Below the pieces are notes generated by a model, which was given only the letters and a program-made list of their open reading frames with translations, was not told where the DNA came from and did no database searches. Positions 17,748 through 26,025 of a DNA stretch of 64,000 nucleotides are shown in pieces. The position numbers were made by a program, and so were the translations under genes. Origin of the DNA: Methylobacterium sp. Leaf465 (GTDB lineage: Bacteria; Pseudomonadota; Alphaproteobacteria; Rhizobiales; Beijerinckiaceae); assembly GCF_001424705.1 (NCBI RefSeq), contig NZ_LMRA01000044.1, forward strand, positions 108,123 to 172,122. Reading direction: 5' to 3'. Each line of letters begins with the position of its first letter. Position 1 is the first letter of the stretch.

Positions 17748-17987
17748 GTGCCCCGATACTTCTTTGACACGCATGATCGTGTGATGACGCGCGATGAAGA
17801 CGGAACGGAACTTGCCGGTCCTGCCGAGGCAGCCCAGGAGGCGAAGAAGTTACTGCCTCTCATCGCAGCCGGTGCGGTGCCGGCAGATGGAGAACGTCAA
17901 GCCTTCACGGTGATGGTGACGGATGAGGAAGGTCGTCCGATCTACTCGGCCGCCTTATCGTATGTCGGAACGTGGCTTGTTCGGTGA
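17748..17987 (+). CDS. DUF6894-family small protein, copy 2
   Basis: 79 aa from a GTG with GGAGG at good spacing: (M)PRYFFDTHDRVMTRDEDGTE. It aligns end to end with copy 1 (EEAAQYAKSVLP versus AEAAQEAKKLLP, and the shared RPIYSAA/HPIYSAA and GTWL endings). Function unknown. It follows the second Crp/Fnr gene by about 160 bases, repeating the gene order at 9042-10175. Confidence 0.8.
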   Translation: MPRYFFDTHDRVMTRDEDGTELAGPAEAAQEAKKLLPLIAAGAVPADGERQAFTVMVTDEEGRPIYSAALSYVGTWLVR

Positions 17988-18149
17988 GGGATCGCAGCCT
18001 GCAGGGCCGAGAAGCGCACCGCAGCGGGCGGTCGCGAGGCGGGTGCCGAACCGAAAGCCAAGGAGCGCAGCACGGCCGACGAGGTGCCCGTCCGCGTAGG
18101 GGGTTGGCGCTTCAGGATTGAGGTCGGGATCCGGGATGCCTGTCGGCCA

Positions 18150-18700
18150 GGCTGAGCAGGTCGCCTTCGCCAATGTAAGGAGGTTGCGGGCGCTGGAGAT
18201 CATGGCCCATTCGCCCCGAACCTGGGCGAACCCGCGCAGCAGGAACTGCCGGACGCTTCTGGCTTGCTGGATTGGTCCGAAAACCGGCTCGACGACCTGC
18301 CTTCTCGGGCGGTCGCGGCTCCGGCGGCCAGCGCGCTTCAGGCGTGCGGCCATGGCGCGGAGAGGTTCGACCCGTTGGCAAAGCCGGCATCGCCCGAGAC
18401 CTCGCGCGGCTTCCGACCGAGATGAGCGCGGACCGCTTCGACGGCGATCCCGCCGTCGCGGTCCTGAAAGCGTACGGGCCTCGGCGATCGCCGTCGAGCA
18501 GGAGCGCCACCATCGTACCGGGATGGTCGGGCGGGTCGCCGCGCTCCTCGGTATGGGTGTCGCGGATGGCCGAGAGGTCGAGGGCTTCTCGCCCCGTGTC
18601 GCGCTCGAAATGCGCCCTCGGCCCAGGCGGCACGAACTCAATGCGGCGACGGCGGCAGAAGCCGGCCCTGATCGACATTCCACGCCCGAAGCATCTTGGC
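18150..18700 (-). pseudogene. IS1182-type transposase remnant (frameshifted and internally deleted)
   Basis: Pieces of one transposase are spread over different frames. The N-terminal module is recognisable as REALDLSAI...EERGDPPDHPGTMVALLL (IS1182-family proteins have LDLSAI...YHPxMMVALLLYGY). Next, in another frame, AHLGRKPREVSGDAGFANGS matches the part before the last catalytic region. The C-terminal piece EPVFGPIQQARSVRQFLLRG and VRGEWAMISSARNLLTLAKA is the characteristic end. Most of the central DDE domain is missing. No terminal inverted repeats were identified. It marks past insertion next to the duplicated crp/DUF6894 block. Confidence 0.75.
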
Positions 18701-19129
18701 CTTGGGCCCCGTGAATCACCGCAAAGCGCAGCCATCGAGAGGATTACTCGGGCAGGCTTCCAGGTGGCAAAACTGTCCGCCTTTGGCCTCTGCCAATTTA
18801 TCCATCGATGAATGGTCCGAATGCATTTGAGGATCGCCTTTTTCCAAGAACAGGCATCCGCGCGCCCCGATCGTCTGGGTCGATGACATCCGTGTTAATG
18901 GTCGGATTCATGGCGGGCACTTCCCCGGGCGAAAGTTCCGTTGCCTGCCGCATGTAAGCCGCGTGTCGATCAGAGCAATCGCACTTCGAATGAGCAGGGC
19001 ATAGAGCTTGCTGATTACGTTTTGAGATGATTTCGAGTGTAGGGTAGGCTGGCTCGCTAACCTACGCTGTCAATGTTCTTTTAAGCGCAGGCGTTTAAGC
19101 GATGGGCGACTATCGCATAGGATACGCCG
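18701..19129. other. Intergenic region before the TRAP binding-protein gene
   Basis: About 430 bases, moderately AT-rich near 19010-19080. It must hold the promoter of the downstream gene pair. No reading frame or RNA is convincing. Confidence 0.35.
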
Positions 19130-20113
19130 GTGCTTGGACGTCTCAGAGTTGCAGCGACGATCGTCGGGCTCTGCTCGATTTTGACCATCACGCAGGCGCA
19201 GGCGGAGGAGCGCGTCCTCAGGCTCGGCTTCCTCTTCGCCCAGAGTTCGCAGCTCGGAGCAGGGGCCGAGCGCTTCTCCAAGGAAGTCGCCAAGCGCACC
19301 GGCAACGCGTATCGCGTCGAGCTGTATCCGAACGGCGCGGTCGGTGGCGAAGTCGAGATGGCGGAGGAGCTCCGCCTCGGGCACCTCGATATGGCCTTCA
19401 TCACGAGTGCGCCCTTCTCCAGCATCATCCCGGAATTCGGGATCTTCGACATCCCGTTCCTGTTTCGCGATGCGGGCCATGCGCACGCCGTCTTCGACGG
19501 CGCGGTCGGGCAGGATTACCTGAAGAGGTTCCAGCAAAAGGGCATGATCGCGCTCGCCTGGGGCGAGAACGGCATGCGCCACATCACCAACTCCAAGCAC
19601 CCGGTCACCAATCCCGAGGACCTGAAAGGCCTCTCGATGCGGGTGCCGCAGTCGGACATCATGCTCACGGGCTTTCGAAGCCTCGGCGTGAAGGCGGAGC
19701 CGCTGGCCTTCCCGGCCCTCTACGGCGCTCTGCAATCCGGGCAGTTCGACGGGCAGGAGAACCCGATCGCGGTGATCTCGGCCTCCCATTTCAACAAGGT
19801 TCAGAAGCACCTGACCCTGAGCGGCCACGTTTACTCCTGGGCCGTCATGGTCATGTCGAAGACGGCCTGGGATTCCCTGGACCCTGCCGAACAGAAGGCC
19901 TTCACCGAGGCGGCCCGGGCCGCCGGCCAGGTGTCCCGCGAGGCGGCCGGGCGCGCCGAACGGGAGGGCGTGGACGAACTGCGCAAGGCCGGGATGAACG
20001 TGGTCGCCTCGGTCGATCGCGCCGCCTTCGAACAGAGCCTGCAATCCGTGACCGCCGGATTCAGCGCCAAGTTCGGCGCCGAGACGATCCGCCAGATCAA
20101 GTCCATCCGCTGA
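19130..20113 (+). CDS. TRAP transporter substrate-binding protein (DctP family)
   Basis: 327 aa from a GTG with AGGA upstream. A signal peptide (MLGRLRVAATIVGLCSILTI, cleavage near AQA-EE) leads into a DctP-type binding protein: LRLGFLFAQSSQLGAGAERF, ELYPNGAVGGEVEMAEELRLG, then the conserved ligand-arginine region LKGLSMRVPQSDIM and FDGQENPIAVI. Members bind organic acids (often C4-dicarboxylates) in the periplasm and pass them to DctQ/DctM. Neither membrane subunit is adjacent. Instead a chemoreceptor gene follows 20 bases later in the same direction, so the protein may serve chemotaxis as well as, or instead of, transport. Confidence 0.9.
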   Translation: MLGRLRVAATIVGLCSILTITQAQAEERVLRLGFLFAQSSQLGAGAERFSKEVAKRTGNAYRVELYPNGAVGGEVEMAEELRLGHLDMAFITSAPFSSIIPEFGIFDIPFLFRDAGHAHAVFDGAVGQDYLKRFQQKGMIALAWGENGMRHITNSKHPVTNPEDLKGLSMRVPQSDIMLTGFRSLGVKAEPLAFPALYGALQSGQFDGQENPIAVISASHFNKVQKHLTLSGHVYSWAVMVMSKTAWDSLDPAEQKAFTEAARAAGQVSREAAGRAEREGVDELRKAGMNVVASVDRAAFEQSLQSVTAGFSAKFGAETIRQIKSIR

Positions 20114-20133
20114 CGCTTTCGAGGCTCCCGCTC

Positions 20134-22119
20134 ATGTTCACGCTCCGCCTCGACCGCCTCTCGGTCTCTCAGCGCATCCTGGCCGGCTTCGCCGTGGTGC
20201 TGCTGCTCCTCACCATCTCCGCCCTGACGACCTTCCGCAGCGTCAGCGTGCTCAACGCGGAGATCGAGAGCACCCGCTCCCGCATGCAGGCCGCCGAGGA
20301 GGCCAGCGCTTTCGAACTGCTCCTCAACGGGGTGCGGCGCCTGGTGCTCAACTACATGCGCACGGAACAGGGCGACATGCTGAGCGACCTGAAGACCGGT
20401 CTCGGCGCCCTGAGGGCTGACAGCGGCGGCCAACCCTCGGGCAGCCAGGATGCGGCGATCAGAAGTCGGGCCCTCGACTACGTCACCGGCACCGACGCAC
20501 TCGTCGGCGCGATGCAGAAGCGGAAAGCCGCCCTCGGGGATCTGGTCAAGCTCGGTGCAGCGCTCTCCAACGCCGGTTACGCGATGGCGCAGCTCGCCGC
20601 GCAGGAACCGGGTCTCGCCGCCGCGACCTTCCGCGCCGACCGGGCCCTTCAGGCCGGCATGAGCGCGGTCTATCTTTTCCGCTCCAGCAACAATCCGGCG
20701 GATGCCAGCACGGCCACGGTCGAGTTCGGCCGCTACACCCGGGAACTCCTGGCCCTGTCCCGGCTCGACGAAGCCGGCCTGCTCCAAGCCTCGCTCAAAG
20801 TCGCGAACGGGAAGGTCGCAGCCTTCAAGGCGGCCCTCGACGGTGTCCTGCAGGGCGCCGGCGAGGTCGAGGTGGCGTATCAGAACCTGAAGCAGACGGG
20901 CGACGCGTTGATCGGCCTGGGCAAGGAGACCCGTGAGCGGGCGGTCCGGGAACAGCAGCAGATCATGGCGGTGATGACCGCGGATGCCAGCCAGCTGAGC
21001 CAGCTTGTCATCGGGATCGGTGGCGTGGCCCTGGTGATCGGCGGGCTCCTCGCATGGCGTGTCGGCCGCGGCGTGTCCGGGCCGGTGGCGGCCATGACCG
21101 GCGCGATGCAGCGCCTGGCCGCCGGAGACCATGGCGTGGCTGTTCCGGGTTCCCACCGGTCCGACGAGCTCGGTGCCATGGCGCGGGCCGTCCAGGTCTT
21201 CAAGGACGCACTCATCGCCAAGGAGCAGGCTGACGCCGCGGCAGCCGAGGAGGCGGATGCGAAGATGCGACGCGCCGACCATCTCGACGCCCTGACGAAG
21301 GCGTTCGAGGCGAATGTCTCCGTTCTCACGCAGGGTCTGGCCGGTGCTTCCACCGAGATGGAGGCCACGGCCCAGGGCATGGCAGGCACCGCGGAGCAGA
21401 CGACCCGGCAATCCGGCACGGCGATGCGGGCCGCCGAACACACCTCCGCGAATGTGCAGACCGTCGCTGCGGCCACGGAGGAAATGTCCGCATCCATCCA
21501 GGAAATCACGCAGCAGGCCGGTCAGTCGGCCCGCATCGCGCAGCAGGCAGCTGATGAGGCTCGCCGCACGGACGGACTGGTCCGGCAACTCGCCAGTGCC
21601 GCCGAGCGGATCGAGACCGTCGTCGCGATGATCAACAAGATCGCAGGGCACACGAACCTCCTCGCCCTGAATGCCACCATCGAGGCGGCTCGGGCAGGCG
21701 AGGCCGGACGGGGCTTTGCCGTGGTCGCGTCCGAGGTGAAGGAACTTGCCGGTCAAACCACGCGCGCGACGGAGGAGATCGCGGGGCAGATTGCGTCCAT
21801 CCAGGGCGTCACCCAGGCCTCCGTCGCGGCCATCCAGGCCATCGGCAGCACGATCGGGCAGATGGCGGCGGCCTCGAACGCCATCGCGGCTGCCATGGAG
21901 CAGCAGGGCGCCGCGACCCAGGAGATTGCCCGAAACGTGCAGCAGGCGGCGAACGGGACCGGCCAGGTCGTCGGTAGCATCAACGATGTGCGCCTGGGCG
22001 CCGACTCGACGGGCAGTGCCGCGGCGCAGGTGCTCGGCGCCGCGCAGGAACTCTCCCATCATTCGGAGAGCCTCCGTCACGAGGTCGGAACGTTCCTGAT
22101 GGCGGTGAAGGCGGCCTGA
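20134..22119 (+). CDS. Methyl-accepting chemotaxis protein
   Basis: 661 aa. TM1 is at about residues 12-34 (ILAGFAVVLLLLTISAL) and TM2 at about 290-308 (LVIGIGGVALVIGGLLAW). The long, all-helical periplasmic part between them resembles the helical bimodular (HBM) sensor seen in McpS-type receptors for organic acids. A HAMP domain follows TM2. The signalling domain contains the hallmark hairpin INKIAGHTNLLALNATIEAA and ARAGEAGRGFAVVASEVKEL (about residues 500-545). The C-terminal pentapeptide for CheR docking is not evident. It is probably co-transcribed with the TRAP binding protein, which could present ligand to it. Confidence 0.92.
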   Translation: MFTLRLDRLSVSQRILAGFAVVLLLLTISALTTFRSVSVLNAEIESTRSRMQAAEEASAFELLLNGVRRLVLNYMRTEQGDMLSDLKTGLGALRADSGGQPSGSQDAAIRSRALDYVTGTDALVGAMQKRKAALGDLVKLGAALSNAGYAMAQLAAQEPGLAAATFRADRALQAGMSAVYLFRSSNNPADASTATVEFGRYTRELLALSRLDEAGLLQASLKVANGKVAAFKAALDGVLQGAGEVEVAYQNLKQTGDALIGLGKETRERAVREQQQIMAVMTADASQLSQLVIGIGGVALVIGGLLAWRVGRGVSGPVAAMTGAMQRLAAGDHGVAVPGSHRSDELGAMARAVQVFKDALIAKEQADAAAAEEADAKMRRADHLDALTKAFEANVSVLTQGLAGASTEMEATAQGMAGTAEQTTRQSGTAMRAAEHTSANVQTVAAATEEMSASIQEITQQAGQSARIAQQAADEARRTDGLVRQLASAAERIETVVAMINKIAGHTNLLALNATIEAARAGEAGRGFAVVASEVKELAGQTTRATEEIAGQIASIQGVTQASVAAIQAIGSTIGQMAAASNAIAAAMEQQGAATQEIARNVQQAANGTGQVVGSINDVRLGADSTGSAAAQVLGAAQELSHHSESLRHEVGTFLMAVKAA

Positions 22120-22139
22120 GGCCCCCCGAAGGCGTCGAA

Positions 22140-22177
22140 CGTTCGAAAGCGTCACATCGGACCGGCTCTTTCGAACG
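22140..22177. repeat. Inverted repeat after the chemoreceptor gene
   Basis: Perfect 10-bp arms CGTTCGAAAG (22140-22149) and CTTTCGAACG (22168-22177) with an 18-bp spacer. The left arm overlaps the 12-bp palindrome TCGAACGTTCGA (22135-22146). No T-run follows, so it is either a Rho-dependent end/3' stabiliser or an operator for the glycosidase gene that starts at 22202. Confidence 0.5.
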
Positions 22178-22201
22178 CGACGATCGGTTCAACGCGAACT
22201 T

Positions 22202-23611
22202 GTGAAGGGCGAACACCGCTCGGATGTGGACCGCCGACCCGAGCGGCGGGTTTCCCTGCAACTCCTGAAACAAGGCGGTGCCGTGCCCGATTGGCTGGAA
22301 CACACGATCTGGTGGCAGGTCTTCCCGCTCGGCTTCGTCGGAGCCGAATCCGAGACCGTCGAGGGCGCTCCCGTCGTGCATCGCCTGGGCCATGTCCAGG
22401 CCTGGCTCGACTATGCCGTCGACCTCGGCGCCACGGGGCTGGCCCTCGGACCGGTCTTCGCCGCCTCGACCCATGGCTACGACACGATCGACCCCTTCCG
22501 GGTCGATCCGCGGCTCGGCGACGAGGCGGATCTCGTCGCCTTGATCGAGGCCGCCCATGCGCGGGGCCTGCGCGTGCTTCTCGACGGCGTCTTCAACCAT
22601 GTCGGCCGCGACCATCCCGCCTTCGCCGAGGTTCTGGCGCAAGGGCCGCAGGCGCCCAGGGCCGCGTGGTTCCGGCTGTCCTGGCCCCGGGGCACCGATC
22701 CGGGCACGGCGCCGGACTACGCCTGCTTCGAGGGACACCGGCAGCTCGTGACGTTGAACCACGACGCACCCGCCGTAGCCGATTACGTCGTCTCCGTCAT
22801 GACGCATTGGCTCGCCCTGGGGGTGGATGGCTGGCGCCTCGATGCGGCCTACGCCGTGCCCCGGCGCTTCTGGTCCGACGTCCTGGCGCGTGTGCGGTCG
22901 GTCCATCCGGACGCCTACCTCGTCGGCGAGGTCATCCACGGGGATTATGCCGCCATCGTGCGCGACACTGGCCTGGATGCGGTGACCCAGTACGAGCTCT
23001 GGAAAGCCATCTGGAGCGCCCTCAACGACCGCAACCTGTTCGAACTGGCCCATGCGCTCGACCGCCACAACGGCTTCCTCGACGCCTTCGTGCCGCTGAC
23101 CTTCGTGGGCAACCACGACGTCACGCGGATCGCGAGCCGCCTCGCCGACGAGCGCCACCTCCCCCAGGCCCTCGCGATCCTGCTGGTCTGCGGCGGCACA
23201 CCCTCGATCTATGCGGGCGACGAGCAGGCCTTCCGCGGCGTGAAGGAGGAGCGTGTCGGCGGGGACGATGCGATCCGGCCGGCTTTCCCGGACACGCTTG
23301 AGGGGCTCGCCCCCTATGGCTGGCCGATCTACCGTCTGCACCAGACCCTGATCGCCCTGCGGCACCGGCATCCCTGGCTGCACCGCGCCCGCACGCGGAC
23401 GCTCCACCTGACCAACGAACAGCTCGTGCTCGCGGTGGGTGGCGGAACCCAGCACCTCCTCCTCGCCCTGAACCTCGCCGAGGCCGGCCTGCTCCTGCCG
23501 GCGCCGAATGCGCGCATCGTCGAGGCCGGGGAGGCGTCGCTGGCAGCGCCCGGAACGCCGGATGCGCGGGTGAGCCTCGGCCCCCAGGGCTGGGCCGTCC
23601 TGGCGATTTGA
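22202..23611 (+). CDS. GH13 alpha-amylase-family glycosidase
   Basis: 469 aa from GTG at 22202, with a second GTG at 22283 (VPDWLEHTIWWQ) as an equally possible start. The four GH13 regions are present: LLDGVFNH (126-133), GVDGWRLDAAY with nucleophile Asp214, LVGEVIHG with acid/base Glu243, and FVGNHD (301-306) with the third acid. There is no signal peptide, so it acts in the cytosol. It is shorter than most branching or maltogenic enzymes and has only a small C-terminal beta-domain. A role on glycogen, trehalose or maltooligosaccharides is likely, but specificity is not determined. Confidence 0.9.
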   Translation: MKGEHRSDVDRRPERRVSLQLLKQGGAVPDWLEHTIWWQVFPLGFVGAESETVEGAPVVHRLGHVQAWLDYAVDLGATGLALGPVFAASTHGYDTIDPFRVDPRLGDEADLVALIEAAHARGLRVLLDGVFNHVGRDHPAFAEVLAQGPQAPRAAWFRLSWPRGTDPGTAPDYACFEGHRQLVTLNHDAPAVADYVVSVMTHWLALGVDGWRLDAAYAVPRRFWSDVLARVRSVHPDAYLVGEVIHGDYAAIVRDTGLDAVTQYELWKAIWSALNDRNLFELAHALDRHNGFLDAFVPLTFVGNHDVTRIASRLADERHLPQALAILLVCGGTPSIYAGDEQAFRGVKEERVGGDDAIRPAFPDTLEGLAPYGWPIYRLHQTLIALRHRHPWLHRARTRTLHLTNEQLVLAVGGGTQHLLLALNLAEAGLLLPAPNARIVEAGEASLAAPGTPDARVSLGPQGWAVLAI

Positions 23612-23673
23612 TCTTTGCCGTTCGACAGCCTGGCGTCGCCCAGGACCGGGGGGAACGTGTCGTGAGCACAAAA

Positions 23674-23699
23674 GAATCCCTCTCGACCCAGAGGGATTC
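23674..23699 (-). terminator. Rho-independent terminator downstream of the dead recombinase
   Basis: Perfect 10-bp stem GAATCCCTCT / AGAGGGATTC with a 6-base loop. On the minus strand it is followed by TTTTGTG. It lies about 47 bases after the stop of the recombinase relic ending at 23746, in the right orientation to have been its terminator. Confidence 0.8.
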
Positions 23700-23745
23700 C
23701 CGAGGACATCGCGTCCTTCGCGAGGATGACGGTTCGCTGCCAGCG

Positions 23746-24180
23746 TCAGCGTTCGGCGCGGTCAGCGGCTCGAAGGCGCGTGTCGCGCGACAGCATGCGA
23801 AGCTCCCTGTTCCCGCTGGTCGCCCCGACGTCAGCCATGCCGAGTCCGCCCTCGAACAGGCCCGTGACGGCCGCGTGTCGGAGTTCGTGGAGGCGATGGT
23901 CGTTGCTGCCCGCGCGCTCGCGCAGGCGCATCCAGGTCTGCTCAGGGCCACCCACGCGCATCGGGAAGAGGCGTTCCGTCGGAAGGGAACGTTCGGCTCG
24001 GAGTGTCAGGAGGGCGCTCACGGCACGCGGCGCCAGCGGAACGTGACGCGTGTCGCCGTCCTTGGTCAGAGCGCGGGGTGCAACGCGCTGAACCAGGTCT
24101 ACGTCGCACCAACGGAGCGACAGACGTTCGCCTCGGCGCTTCGCCGTCGCGATGGCGACGAGGCTCAGCGACTGGAAGCC
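23746..24180 (-). pseudogene. Tyrosine recombinase/integrase remnant
   Basis: The frame encodes the C-terminal catalytic part of a phage-type integrase: RRGERLSLRWCDVDL (first catalytic Arg box), LTKDGDTRHVPLAPRAVSAL and the HxxR box HELRH. The next positions are altered. SGNREL stands where a His is expected (usually SGHR), and RMLSRDTRLRA has Asp where the catalytic Tyr (usually FRYTHLRA) should be. The N-terminal half is absent, since the frame upstream of about 24180 is unrelated. The enzyme should be inactive. tRNA-Ser(CGA) lies 1.5 kb away, a common target of such integrases. Confidence 0.8.
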
Positions 24181-24461
24181 GGGTGTGCGTAAGACAACGG
24201 CACAGAGGCGCCGAAGAGCAATCCATCGGACGAAGACGGATCGGTTCAGGGCAGCGGTTTTGCCTGATCGGACCTTCGTAGCGGCGTTCGATAGGAAGAC
24301 GACGTGCTTCGCTGCAGCCAAGCTCAGGCCAGCAGGCCTCGGTGCGAGCGAGTGCCCCTGCTGAATAAACCCGTTGTACGCAAGAGGCTTCGGAGTAGGA
24401 TCAGGAGAAGATCGGTTCTGCGATAGCCTCAATCAGCCACTCGATAATCTGGAGACGCCCC

Positions 24462-24842
24462 GTGTCCAAGCTGTTTGAAGAACGGGAACGCGCAGCAGAA
24501 ATGCTTTTTGTTCGTGCGGAAGAAGCGCGATTTATGATGCACTGCCAAGGGGTTAGATCGCTGGCAGCCTATGCGGCACAAAAGCTTGGTATCGATGGGC
24601 AGGGTGCAGGTGCATATGCCCAAGAGTTACTGGGCGCATCGGTGCAGGGCCTGCGAGGCGACGCCTTGGTGGAGCGCGTGCAGGCGGACTTAGCGTCGAA
24701 TGGCATCATCGTGGACCTCGCTGAGCTCCGCCGAGAACTTGCGCGGTCAACCGCCCAAGGCATCTACGACGTTGGTCCTGCAGCCAGAGGAGAGGCACTA
24801 CCGCATTCATCCAGAGCAGGGGTTGACCCCTCACCGAGATAA
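24462..24842 (+). CDS. DUF1476 protein, divergent F1-ATPase inhibitor zeta-like
   Basis: 126 aa from a GTG with GGAG seven bases upstream. Residues 1-105 fit the DUF1476 family, which includes the alphaproteobacterial F1-ATPase zeta inhibitor. Matching stretches are LFEERERAAEMLFVRAEEAR, AAYAAQKLGIDGQGAGAYAQ and VERVQADLASNGIIVDLAEL. In the known family member the N-terminal helix inhibits ATP hydrolysis. This copy is divergent and has about 20 extra residues at the end (AARGEALPHSSRAG). It lies beside an integrase relic rather than in a housekeeping neighbourhood, so it is probably an accessory paralogue. Confidence 0.8.
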   Translation: MSKLFEERERAAEMLFVRAEEARFMMHCQGVRSLAAYAAQKLGIDGQGAGAYAQELLGASVQGLRGDALVERVQADLASNGIIVDLAELRRELARSTAQGIYDVGPAARGEALPHSSRAGVDPSPR

Positions 24843-24961
24843 GTCACAGCCAAGCCGGACCTGGATACAGAACGATCGCTGCTTCGTTGCCGTGGAAGAG
24901 TGAGTCAGACGCCGGCAATATCGTCGGGGTCATTTAGAGCAGCACGCGCGATTGCCTCACG

Positions 24962-25558
24962 CTAGAACGCCGCTGCCAGAGAACGGCGGACCGGAAGAGG
25001 CTGCCCTCTTGATGCAGCAGCAGCGCAGAACTCAATGAGTTCAGGGTCGGGCATGACCACGATCCCGAAGCCGGCGTGGAACGGGCCGGCGTCGAACACG
25101 CGCATGGCTATAGCGAGCCCCTCAGGAGCCGACGCTTCGAGACCTTCATCGACCAACCAGAGCCGCAGCCCCGCGACGAGTAAGTCGTCTAACCAAACCC
25201 CTGCAGCGTCGTGCCAGCCCGTAACCTGGAAGATCGAGAACGAAGCCGCAGCCATCCGTCGAGCGATCTCGTGGTCGCCGAGATCCAGATGGACAGCCCC
25301 GTCCTGGAGGAACCAGTCGTAGACGCGCCTACCGCGCTGATTCGGCTCCATGAGGGCGATGTCGCACAGCATGTCGAACACTGTGCCATCGTCGCGCTGC
25401 TTTTGGTCCCACAGATCGAGGTGCTTGGCCGCCCGATCGAAGTCAGGCTTGCGGCAGCAGCTCACGGCTTGGCGGAGCACAGACTGGATCGAAGCTCGGA
25501 TGAGGTAATACTGCGCGAGGACGGCCTCGCGGGATGCAACCGACTGCGTTCCGTCCAC
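24962..25558 (-). CDS. Hypothetical protein
   Basis: 198 aa from a GTG with GGAG seven bases upstream. An upstream TTG is a weaker alternative. The protein is soluble, with no signal or membrane segment. Readable stretches include FDRAAKHLDLWDQKQRDDGT, MLCDIALMEPNQRGRRVYDW and FHAGFGIVVMPDPELIEFC. The composition and ribosome site support a real gene. I do not recognise the family. Lying between the DUF1476 gene and tRNA-Ser, it may belong to the same integrated segment. Confidence 0.6.
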   Translation of the reverse strand: MDGTQSVASREAVLAQYYLIRASIQSVLRQAVSCCRKPDFDRAAKHLDLWDQKQRDDGTVFDMLCDIALMEPNQRGRRVYDWFLQDGAVHLDLGDHEIARRMAAASFSIFQVTGWHDAAGVWLDDLLVAGLRLWLVDEGLEASAPEGLAIAMRVFDAGPFHAGFGIVVMPDPELIEFCAAAASRGQPLPVRRSLAAAF

Positions 25559-25691
25559 ACGGGTTCTCCACGCGCCTGACGGCAACGTGCCGTGAGCGTA
25601 GCCCGACGTCTACCGGCAGCGGGTGCAGCGAAAAGCGGAGACATCAGCCGCTCAGCGATCGTGCTTCCGTCACTGAGATTGCTGATCGTAG

Positions 25692-25781
25692 TGGCGGAGA
25701 GGGGGGGATTCGAACCCCCGATGCCCTTGCAGGCATGCCGCATTTCGAGTGCGGTGCATTCAACCGCTCTGCCACCTCTCC
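25692..25781 (-). tRNA. tRNA-Ser(CGA)
   Basis: 90 nucleotides including encoded CCA. The acceptor stem GGAGAGG pairs with CCTCTCC, followed by discriminator G and CCA. The anticodon loop is CTCGAAA with anticodon CGA. A long variable arm (CATGCCTGCAAGGGCATC) and the T-arm GGGGGTTCGAATCCCCC confirm a class II serine tRNA. Confidence 0.97.
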
Positions 25782-26025
25782 GCGAAGGCGCCTCGATGAG
25801 ACGGGGGGTCACTAGCACGAGTGCTCCGGCTTTCACAAGCGGGGATCGCGGGAAAGCGTGACCGAGGAGAAGACGAGGGAGCCGGCGGTGTCGCGGTTCG
25901 GATGCGCCGGGGTCTTCAGCGTTGCTTAACCGGGGCGGTGCGACGGTCTGCGGGACGCGAATCGGAAACCCGTCGGCGACGCCTTGGACGCCGTACGGGG
26001 ATTGACAGGATCGGGAAGCCCAGGG

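Noticed and set aside
23690..23700. GGGATTC next to the integrase relic as an attachment-site copy of the tRNA-Ser end
   Set aside because: Only seven bases match and they are part of the terminator stem.
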